Positions 53,730 through 60,947 of a stretch of DNA of 64,000 bases are shown here, in pieces. The notes below the pieces were generated by a model. The model ran no database searches, had not been told where the DNA came from, and saw nothing but the letters and a program-made list of their open reading frames with translations. Numbering within the stretch: the stretch's first letter is position 1; each line of letters opens with the position of its first letter. The DNA is taken from positions 930,001 to 994,000 of the forward strand of contig NZ_JAMQOP010000002.1 in the NCBI RefSeq assembly GCF_031624495.1, read 5' to 3'. The stretch is from Halogeometricum sp. S1BR25-6 (GTDB lineage: Archaea > Halobacteriota > Halobacteria > Halobacteriales > Haloferacaceae). Made by a program: the position numbers and the translations under genes.

Positions 53730-54602
53730 TCATACGGTCGTCACCGTGTTCGTCAGCGTACCGACGTTCTCGATGGTTATCTCGACGCGGTCGCCCTCCC
53801 GGAGGGTGAACTCCGCGGGCGGGACGATGGAGGTTCCCGTGAGAAGCACCGAGAGTTCGGGCGTCTCGTCGTGGCGGGTGCGGTAAGAGACGAGTTCCTC
53901 GCAGGTTCGCGCCATCAGGGAGGTGTCTGTCTCCCCCTCGAACGCCGTTTCGCCGTCGCGTTCGATCGTCATCGACATCTCCAGGTCGTGCGGGTCCGCG
54001 ACCGTCTCGGGCGAGGCGACGCAGGGGCCGACCGCGCAGCACCGCTCGAACACCTTCGCCTGCGGAAGGTACAGCGGGTTCTGTCCTTCGAGGTCCCGAC
54101 TGCTCACGTCGTCGCCGACGGTGTAGCCGACGACGTCGCCCTCGTAGAGGACGATGCCGAGTTCGGGTTCGGGGACGTCCCACTCGGAGTCCTCGCGGAC
54201 GCCGATTTCGTCGTCGGGGCCGACGGTTCGGGAGGGCGTCGCCTTGAAGAACAGTTCGGGCCGGTCGTTCTCGAACACCTGCTGGTACATCTCCGGGCGG
54301 CCGCTCTCATCTTCGCGGGCGTCGCCGCTGGCCTCGTAGGTGACGCCGGCGGCCCACACCTCGTCCGGGACGACCGGACGGACCGCCCCCGACTCGACGT
54401 CGTCTTCGCCGACGACGGGCGCGTCGTCGAGGAGGGCCTCGGCCACGTCGTCGACGCCGCGGTCCGTCGTCGAGGCGACCATCGCGAGGTCGCGGAACGA
54501 CGAGAGGGCCGGGCGCGCCGACGAGAGATCGTAGGCTGTCCGGCCGTCGCGGGCGACGAGGCGCGGATCCTCGGAGTCGATCCGAACGCGGAAATATCGC
54601 AT
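53730..54602 (-). CDS. 2-keto-3-deoxypentonate dehydratase, FAH superfamily (KdaD/XacE-like)
   Basis: A protein of 290 residues. PEIFFKATPSR-like RPELFFKATPSRTVG (about 114-128), DSEWDVPEPELGIVLYEGDVVGYTVGDDVS (about 138-167, metal-binding Glu145, Glu147 and Asp164 region) and SSRDLEGQNPLYLPQAKVFERCCA (about 167-190) follow the Sulfolobus 2-keto-3-deoxyarabinonate dehydratase closely, as I remember that sequence. The product is alpha-ketoglutarate semialdehyde, the substrate of the divergently encoded dehydrogenase at 54716. Start MRYFRVRID at 54602; an upstream in-frame ATG at 54617 is possible. Confidence 0.88.
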   Translation of the reverse strand: MRYFRVRIDSEDPRLVARDGRTAYDLSSARPALSSFRDLAMVASTTDRGVDDVAEALLDDAPVVGEDDVESGAVRPVVPDEVWAAGVTYEASGDAREDESGRPEMYQQVFENDRPELFFKATPSRTVGPDDEIGVREDSEWDVPEPELGIVLYEGDVVGYTVGDDVSSRDLEGQNPLYLPQAKVFERCCAVGPCVASPETVADPHDLEMSMTIERDGETAFEGETDTSLMARTCEELVSYRTRHDETPELSVLLTGTSIVPPAEFTLREGDRVEITIENVGTLTNTVTTV

Positions 54603-54715
54603 CAACTCCCGATACACGACGACGCCACTAATTTCTCGTGGCGGTCGGGGTGGAATTTCCGGGACGTGCCGCCGCGGCCGTAAGAGGCGTAAGTCGAGGC
54701 TTCGAACGTCGACGC

Positions 54716-56179
54716 GTGACGGAGACGTACCAGAACTACATCGACGGCGAGTGGCGAGACTCAGAGACCGGCGAGACGTTCGACGTCAAGAATCCGGCCG
54801 ACACCTCGGAGGTCGTCGGGTCGTTCCAGCGGTCCAGCGAGGCGGACACGAACGGCGCCATCGACGCCGCCGCGTCCGCCGAGGACGAGTGGGCCGACAC
54901 GCCCGCCGCGACGCGGGGAGAGTTCCTCCGCGAGACGGCAAAGCGCATGGACGACCGTGAGGAGGAACTCACCGAGACGCTCGTCCGCGAGGAGGGGAAA
55001 CTCCGCGGCGAGGCCAACGGCGAGGTCAACCGCGCGATAGATATCTTCTACTACTACGCCGAACGCGCCCTCGACTACGCCGGCGAGCGAAAGAAGGGAG
55101 CGGCGGACCAGAACCTGTACTACGTGCGCGAACCGATGGGCGTCGCGGGCCTCATCGTCCCGTGGAACTACCCCATCGCCATCCCCTGCTGGAAGATGGC
55201 CCCCGCGCTGGCGACCGGTAACACGCTCGTCATCAAGCCCTCGAAAGAGGCGCCGAACGTCCTGCGCGCGGTGTTCGAGTGCATGGACGAGGCCGCCGAC
55301 GAAGTCGGCGTCCCCGACGGGGTCTTCAACTTCGTCAGCGGCGGCGGCGAGGAGGTCGGACAGGCCATCCTGGACCACGAGGAGGTCGACACCGTCTCGT
55401 TCACCGGTAGCCGCCAGGTCGGCGAGATGATCTACGATCAGGCGACGGACGACCACAAGCGCGTCCAGACCGAACTCGGCAGCAAGAACCCCACCGTCGT
55501 CTCTCCGAGCGCCGACGTGCAGGAGGCCGCCGAGACGGTCGCGTCCGGCGCGTTCGGCGTCACCGGGCAGGCCTGCACCGCGACGGAACGCGCCATCGTC
55601 CACGACTCCCAGTACGAGGAGTTCGTCGAGGCCCTCGTCGAAGAGGCCGAGAGCGTCGAACCCGGCTTCGGTCTCGACGAGGACTCGACGATGGGTCCGC
55701 ACGTCAGCGAGAGCGAACTGGAGAGCACGCTGGAGTACGTCGAGAAAGGCAAAGAGGAGGGCGCGACGCTCGAATACGGCGGCGAACGCCTCGAAGGCGA
55801 CGAGTACGACGACGGCTACTTCGTCCAGCCGACCGTCTTCACCGACGTCGACAACGACATGGACATCATGCAGGAGGAGGTGTTCGGCCCGTTCGTCGGC
55901 GTCACCACCTACAGCGACTTCGAGGAGGCCGTCGAACTCGTCAACGACGTCGAGTTCGGCCTCTCGGCCGGCATCGTCACCGACGACCACACCGAGGCCA
56001 ACCGCTTCGTCGACGAGGTGGACTTCGGCGTCGTCAAGGTGAACGAGGCGACCACCGGCCTCGAACTGCACGTCCCGTTCGGCGGGATGAACGCCTCCTC
56101 CTCGGAGACCTACCGCGAACAGGGCGAGGAGGGGATGGACTTCTTCACCATCATCAAGACCGTCTACGAGGACTACTGA
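54716..56179 (+). CDS. alpha-ketoglutarate semialdehyde dehydrogenase-like aldehyde dehydrogenase
   Basis: A protein of 487 residues of the ALDH superfamily from GTG 54716 (ATG-like frame at 54638 is longer but basic). Catalytic residues are Asn151 (VPWNYP), Glu253 (TELGSKNP) and Cys287 in GVTGQACTATERAIV, close to the GQRCTASSR motif of KGSA dehydrogenases. NADP/NAD contacts include KPSKEAPN. The gene is divergent from the keto-deoxypentonate dehydratase; the shared 113-bp region (54603-54715) should carry both promoters. The product would be 2-oxoglutarate, feeding the TCA cycle. A T-rich terminator follows at 56203. Confidence 0.9.
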   Translation: MTETYQNYIDGEWRDSETGETFDVKNPADTSEVVGSFQRSSEADTNGAIDAAASAEDEWADTPAATRGEFLRETAKRMDDREEELTETLVREEGKLRGEANGEVNRAIDIFYYYAERALDYAGERKKGAADQNLYYVREPMGVAGLIVPWNYPIAIPCWKMAPALATGNTLVIKPSKEAPNVLRAVFECMDEAADEVGVPDGVFNFVSGGGEEVGQAILDHEEVDTVSFTGSRQVGEMIYDQATDDHKRVQTELGSKNPTVVSPSADVQEAAETVASGAFGVTGQACTATERAIVHDSQYEEFVEALVEEAESVEPGFGLDEDSTMGPHVSESELESTLEYVEKGKEEGATLEYGGERLEGDEYDDGYFVQPTVFTDVDNDMDIMQEEVFGPFVGVTTYSDFEEAVELVNDVEFGLSAGIVTDDHTEANRFVDEVDFGVVKVNEATTGLELHVPFGGMNASSSETYREQGEEGMDFFTIIKTVYEDY

Positions 56180-56200
56180 ACGCGTAACTCCCTTGATTCG

Positions 56201-56212
56201 CTCTTTTTTTCA
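56201..56212 (+). terminator. T-rich terminator after the aldehyde dehydrogenase gene
   Basis: A run of T residues (CTCTTTTTTTC, about 56201-56211) occurs 22 bp past the stop codon in otherwise G+C-rich DNA; haloarchaeal termination is commonly at T-rich stretches. Confidence 0.5.
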
Positions 56213-56366
56213 CCCGGCTCAGAGGGCCGAGACTCGGATACACGACGACCAGAGCAACCGTCACGGGCGGGACTGAAAGGGGCCGGTCGCGTTCGAGGTG
56301 GTGTTAGTATCGAACGCAGCGCACTCAGTCAACAAGCGAAAAGGGCTCGTATCGGTGTGCCGTCCG

Positions 56367-57161
56367 CTAAATCGCCGTCCAGCCGCCGTCGACATATACT
56401 AAGTCGCCCGTAATGTAAGAGGCGTCCTCGCTGGCGAGAAACAGCGTCGCGCCCGCGCAGTCCTCCGGGTGGCCGGCGCGTTGGAGGGGGATGGGCTTGA
56501 TGAACTCGCCTTCCTCGTCGCCCGCGGCGTCCTGTGCCTGCTGGCTCCAGCCCTCGGTGAACTCGGTGGCTATCTGTCCCGGCGCGATGGCGTTGACGCG
56601 GATGTCGTAATCCGACAGTTCCAGCGCCGTCCCGCGGGTTATCATCTTTATCGCGCCCTTCGTCGCGTCGTACTGCACCTGGCCGTACTGTGCGACTTCC
56701 GAACTGATGGAGGCCGTGTTGACGATGCAACCGGGGTCGTCGCGGTCTATCATGTCCTTGGCGGCCGCCTGCGTGCCGAAGTAGTAGCCCCGAACGTTCG
56801 TGTCCTGCAGTTTGTCGAAGTCCTCCTGTTCGACGTCGAGGAAGGGTTCGCTGTGCTGGCGGGCGGCGTTGTTCACCATCACGTCGACGCCGCCGTACTC
56901 GCGGGCCGCCTCGACGACCGATTCGAGTTGGGCGGGGTCCGAAACGTCGGTTTCGGCGTACTCGGCGGTGCCGCCCGACTCCTCGATTTTGTCGTGGGTC
57001 GGCGCGTCCTCGCCTTCCTGTTTCGGGTCCTCTTGGATGTCGGCGTTGATGACCGTCGCGCCCGCCTCGCCGAACCGGAGCGCGATGGCCCGGCCGATGC
57101 CGGCGGAGGCGCCGGTGACGATGACCGTCTCGTCGCTAAAGTCGAAACTGGCGCGTCCCAT
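56367..57161 (-). CDS. classical SDR dehydrogenase (sugar-type, FabG-like)
   Basis: A protein of 264 residues from ATG 57161. The cofactor motif TGASAGIG (16-23) is followed by a distinctive insert with DIQEDPKQEGEDAPTHDKIEESGG (about 44-67), then NNAARQHSEPF (NNAA/G), the catalytic Ser in NTASISSEVAQYGQVQYDATKGAIKM with Tyr and Lys of YxxxK, and the C-terminal PLQRAGHPEDCAGATLFLASEDASYITGDLVYVDGG typical of glucose 1-dehydrogenase-like SDRs. In this cluster it is a candidate pentose or hexose 1-dehydrogenase, but the substrate is inferred only from context. Confidence 0.85.
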   Translation of the reverse strand: MGRASFDFSDETVIVTGASAGIGRAIALRFGEAGATVINADIQEDPKQEGEDAPTHDKIEESGGTAEYAETDVSDPAQLESVVEAAREYGGVDVMVNNAARQHSEPFLDVEQEDFDKLQDTNVRGYYFGTQAAAKDMIDRDDPGCIVNTASISSEVAQYGQVQYDATKGAIKMITRGTALELSDYDIRVNAIAPGQIATEFTEGWSQQAQDAAGDEEGEFIKPIPLQRAGHPEDCAGATLFLASEDASYITGDLVYVDGGWTAI

Positions 57162-57376
57162 GGATTCGTGTGCGCTCGTTTTCGTGTTAAGTCTACTCGC
57201 CGATCGTTCGAATCGAGAGATTTCACCGAGAAGTGTGCTGTTGTCAGCGATAACCCGAAAGCCCCCGTGGCCCCTTTCAAACCCGCCCAGGGGTGGTTTC
57301 TCGGTGGTCGCCACGCGTCCGAGCGCGGTTGTCGTCGCCCGACCGGGCGAGGCCGTCGTCCGCATGCGGTTCCGCG

Positions 57377-58249
57377 CTATTCCCCCTCGCGGATGTCCTT
57401 CGGGCGAATCACGCCGGATTCGCCGACTTCGATGCGGTCGCCGACGCGGATTATCTCCAAGGTGCGCGGGTACTCGTAGGAGGCGAGATGTTCGTGCAGC
57501 GACTTCGGGTCGTGGCCGACGCCGCGCCAGAGGTCCCAGTGGGTGGGGAGGAGTCTATCGAGTTCGAGTTGGTTCGCCGCCTCGGCCATCTGCTCGCCGT
57601 CGTTGTACCACTCCGTCGGATAGGTCGCCGCGGGGTCGTCCTCGGTGTGGTGGATGTTGCCGACGGTACCGTAGGCGAACACGCCCGCGTCGATGTCGAA
57701 CTCCTGGGAAATATCCTCAAAGACGTCCGCGGGCCGGGAGTCGCCGGCGGCGAAGAACGTCTCGTCCCCCGACTCGACCACCATCGTCACCGGTTCCTCG
57801 GCGTCGGGGTCGTTCGCGCCTCGAACGTGAACGTCAATGTCGCCGAACGCGAGGTCGTCGCCGGGTTCGATGACGTTCTTTCGCTCCTCGGGGACGCGCA
57901 GGTCTCCCTCGTAGGCGGGGTTCTCGTAGGACGCCTCGGGGGCGTACACGTCCGCAGCGAGGTTCTCCACGAGGGGCGCGTACGACGGCGGATGCATGTG
58001 GTCGATGTGCTCGTGGGTGACGAGGACGGCGTCGCACATCTCGGCCGCCTCGGGGTCCACCGGCACCGGCACCATCCGAATCGTCCGCGGCGGCGACCCG
58101 TCGCCGAAGTACGGGTCGAGATAGAGCGTCGTCTCCTGTGTTCGAAAGACGAAGCCGTTGCCGCCGAGGTACCACGCCGAGAGGCCCTCGGGGTCGACCG
58201 CCTCAATCTCGTCGTTCACGAACCAATCGCCCCACATCGAGTGCACCAT
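57377..58249 (-). CDS. UlaG-like metallo-beta-lactamase-fold hydrolase (possible sugar lactonase)
   Basis: A protein of 290 residues. The metal motif HEHIDH (79-84) sits in CDAVLVTHEHIDHMHPPSYAPL; further ligands are in FFAAGDSRPADVFEDI (Asp) and LLPTHWDLWRGVGHDP (His). AWYLGGNGFVFRTQETTLYLDPYFGD is typical of UlaG, the L-ascorbate-6-phosphate lactonase. In this cluster it would be well placed to open pentono- or aldonolactones, a step expected between the dehydrogenase and the dehydratase. It lies 57 bp from the enolase-superfamily gene on the same strand. Confidence 0.82.
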   Translation of the reverse strand: MVHSMWGDWFVNDEIEAVDPEGLSAWYLGGNGFVFRTQETTLYLDPYFGDGSPPRTIRMVPVPVDPEAAEMCDAVLVTHEHIDHMHPPSYAPLVENLAADVYAPEASYENPAYEGDLRVPEERKNVIEPGDDLAFGDIDVHVRGANDPDAEEPVTMVVESGDETFFAAGDSRPADVFEDISQEFDIDAGVFAYGTVGNIHHTEDDPAATYPTEWYNDGEQMAEAANQLELDRLLPTHWDLWRGVGHDPKSLHEHLASYEYPRTLEIIRVGDRIEVGESGVIRPKDIREGE

Positions 58250-58306
58250 GCGCGGTCGTTCGTGAGGGTTCGGGAAAAAAGAACTCGCCGAACGGAACTG
58301 CGGGAG

Positions 58307-59482
58307 CTACAGTCCCGTGTACGTCCGTCCGCCGTTGGCGTTCGCCTCGATGTAGTCCCAGTCGTACTCGACGCCGAGACCCGGACCGTCCGGGACGCCG
58401 ACGGTTCCATCCTCGTCGATTGAGTCGAGTTCGTCCTCGTAGTCGCCGCCGTAGACGGGCGCGCCGGTGTTGTCGCAGTCGGGGTGGACAAGCGCCATCT
58501 CGTAGTAGTTCGCGTTACGCATCGCGGCGATGCAGTGGCGCTGGGCGGGGCCGGGCGAGTGAACTTCCACGTCGAGACCGTGTCCCTCGGCGATGTGCGC
58601 TATCTTCATCGCGCCGGTGATGCCCGCGTCGTACTCGGGGTCCGCGCGAACGAAGTCGGTGGCGTCGTTGTCGATGAAGTCGGTGTGCGCCTCGATGCCC
58701 CGGACGTGTTCGGTCTGAAGCAGGGGCGTCTGCAGTTTCTCGCGGAGTTTCCGGTGGGCGTGCTGGGAGACGCCGCCGTCGCGGTAGGGGTCCTCGTACC
58801 AGTAGAAGTTCTGCTCGTCGCAGGCGCGGCCGACGCGGACGGCGTCGGCGAACGTTTCGTACTCGCAGGCGGGGTCGATCATCAGGTCCATCTCCTCGCC
58901 GACGCGTTCGCCGACGGCGTGGACGGTGTCCACCTCGCGCTTGATGTCCCGTTGGTCGTCGCTACCGCCCCAGCCGTGAATCTTGAACCCCTCGTAGCCC
59001 ATCTCCAGACACTCCTCGGCGAAGTCCGCGTACGCCTCCGGGGAGTCGAGGCCGCCGTTGTCGTCGGCGTGGTACGTCGAGGCGTAGGTCGGCAGACGGG
59101 TCCGGTAGGTGCCCAGCAGTTCGTGAATCGGAGCGTCGTAGTGCTTACCGGCGAGGTCCCACAGGGCGATGTCGAGGGGGCCGATGCCCATGCGGTCGTA
59201 CTTCCGGAGGGCGCGTTTCATCTCGCTCCAGTGTCGCTCCCGGCGGAGGGCGTTCTCGCCGACGAGGTGGTCGGCCACCTCGTGGACCTGCGCGAACGCG
59301 GGGGAGTTGCCGCCGACGAACTCGCCGGTGACGCCCTCGTCGGTCAGAATCTTGATGGCGAACAGCCGTCGTTCGGTCGTCGTTCCGGGTTCGTAGGCGA
59401 GGTTGTACCCCTCGTCCATCCCCACGTCCTCCAGCGGATAGCTGAACTCCGTCGTCTCGATTCGCGTTATCTCCGGTGCCAT
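58307..59482 (-). CDS. enolase-superfamily sugar acid dehydratase (mandelate racemase/muconate lactonising family)
   Basis: A protein of 391 residues. The capping domain is N-terminal (1-125). The barrel carries Lys167 (FKIHGWG), metal ligands Asp203 (MIDPACEY), Glu230 (YWYEDPYRD) and Glu258 (QTEHVRG), and His308 (VEVHSPGPAQ) as the general acid/base pairing with an upstream Asp. This arrangement fits acid-sugar dehydratases such as xylonate, arabinonate or gluconate dehydratase, which yield 2-keto-3-deoxy sugar acids. Together with the KdaD-like gene and KGSA dehydrogenase this supplies the central step of pentose oxidation. Confidence 0.88.
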   Translation of the reverse strand: MAPEITRIETTEFSYPLEDVGMDEGYNLAYEPGTTTERRLFAIKILTDEGVTGEFVGGNSPAFAQVHEVADHLVGENALRRERHWSEMKRALRKYDRMGIGPLDIALWDLAGKHYDAPIHELLGTYRTRLPTYASTYHADDNGGLDSPEAYADFAEECLEMGYEGFKIHGWGGSDDQRDIKREVDTVHAVGERVGEEMDLMIDPACEYETFADAVRVGRACDEQNFYWYEDPYRDGGVSQHAHRKLREKLQTPLLQTEHVRGIEAHTDFIDNDATDFVRADPEYDAGITGAMKIAHIAEGHGLDVEVHSPGPAQRHCIAAMRNANYYEMALVHPDCDNTGAPVYGGDYEDELDSIDEDGTVGVPDGPGLGVEYDWDYIEANANGGRTYTGL

Positions 59483-59629
59483 GCGTCGGTGTTCAGCGCC
59501 GTCCGTGAAAACACGGACGGTCGGCGAAGACGCCGCGGTGCGACGGTCGCCGCGCGACGAGCGAAACCGAAAGACCCCCCGCCATGGCGCTTAAGCCCGT
59601 GACGCGAGAGCACCCGGACGAGCGAAGCC

Positions 59630-60841
59630 ATGACACGAGTTGTTGTGCTCGGGTCTGGGTACGCCGGGAGCGCGGCGGTGCGGAGTCTGCAGGAGGAACT
59701 GGACGAGGACGCCGACCTCGTCTGGGTGTCGGAGAATCCGTACCACCTGGTACTCCACGAAGTCCACCGCTGCATCCGGAAGCCCTCGGTCCGAGACCAC
59801 GTGACCGTTCCCGTCGAGGAGATAGCCGACGAGGACACCGAGTTCGTGCAGGGCCGCGTCGTCGACGTCGACGTCGAGGACCGGACGGTCGCACTCGACG
59901 ACGAGACGACCCTCGACTACGACTACTGCGTGGTCTGTCTGGGAAGTCAGACCGCCTTCTACGGTATCGACGGCCTCGAAGAACACGCCCTGACGCTCAA
60001 GAGCCTCGGCGACGCCATGAGCATCCACGAGCGGATAAAACAGGCCGCCGTCGCCGCCGACCGCACCGACCCGGCCACAGTCGTCGTCGGCGGCGGGGGT
60101 CTGACGGGCATCCAGACGGCCGGCGAGGTGGCCGCACTCCGCGACTGGACCGACTCCCACATCGACGTCCACCTCGTCGAACGCAGCGGCGAGATATTCC
60201 CCGGCCACGACCACGAGTTCCAAGGGGCCATCCAGAACAAACTCGAACGTCACGACGTCGAGGTGGACACCGGGAAGGCGATGACGTCGGTGAGCGAGGA
60301 CGAAATCGAGTTCGACGACGGCGACTCGATGGCGTACGACGTCCTCGTGTGGGCCGGCGGCGTCACCGGGCAGGACTCGATGGGGAACGTCGACGTCGAC
60401 AAGGACCACAACCGGGCGTACGCTGACTCGACGTTCAAGACGAGCGACGACCGCGTGTTCGCCATCGGCGACGCCGCCCTCGTGAACCAGGACGTCGAGG
60501 GCGGCCCGCACACCGAACACGACCTGTGGGAGCAGGTGGTTCACCCCGATGCCGACGCGTCGCCGCCGCCGACGGCCGAGGCGGCCATGGAGGAGGGAAA
60601 GCACCTCGGACAGAACGTCGCCCGCGAGATGGACGGCCGCGAACTCGTCCACTGGTCGTACATCAACAAGGGAACGCTCGTCTCCGTCGGCGACGACGCC
60701 GTCGCGCACGGCGTTCTCGGGTCGCCGGTGAACACGTTCAGTGGGCGGCCCGCCGAGGTGCTCAAGAAGTTCATCTCCGCGCGGTGGCTGACGAAGGTCG
60801 GCGGCGTGCGGCGCGCCGTCGACGCCTGGGACGACATGTAG
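59630..60841 (+). CDS. type II NADH dehydrogenase-like FAD/NAD(P) oxidoreductase
   Basis: A protein of 403 residues with two dinucleotide-binding folds: FAD motif VVVLGSGYAGSAAV (4-17) and NAD motif TVVVGGGGLTGIQTAGEVA (about 149-167), plus the FAD-contacting VFAIGDAALV (about 277-286). The C-terminal part (PAEVLKKFISARWLTKVGG) is amphipathic and could hold the protein at the membrane, as in NDH-2, which passes electrons from NADH to quinone without pumping protons. NADH from the sugar pathways nearby could be a source. Start ATG 59630. Confidence 0.85.
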   Translation: MTRVVVLGSGYAGSAAVRSLQEELDEDADLVWVSENPYHLVLHEVHRCIRKPSVRDHVTVPVEEIADEDTEFVQGRVVDVDVEDRTVALDDETTLDYDYCVVCLGSQTAFYGIDGLEEHALTLKSLGDAMSIHERIKQAAVAADRTDPATVVVGGGGLTGIQTAGEVAALRDWTDSHIDVHLVERSGEIFPGHDHEFQGAIQNKLERHDVEVDTGKAMTSVSEDEIEFDDGDSMAYDVLVWAGGVTGQDSMGNVDVDKDHNRAYADSTFKTSDDRVFAIGDAALVNQDVEGGPHTEHDLWEQVVHPDADASPPPTAEAAMEEGKHLGQNVAREMDGRELVHWSYINKGTLVSVGDDAVAHGVLGSPVNTFSGRPAEVLKKFISARWLTKVGGVRRAVDAWDDM

Positions 60842-60947
60842 CGCGGGAGCGCGCCGGCGTCGACGCCAAAACCGACGTCGGTACCGGCGCCACCGCCCGC
60901 CGGCCGAAAGGAACGTAGTCGGGGCGGACAATTACTTCGGCGTACTC

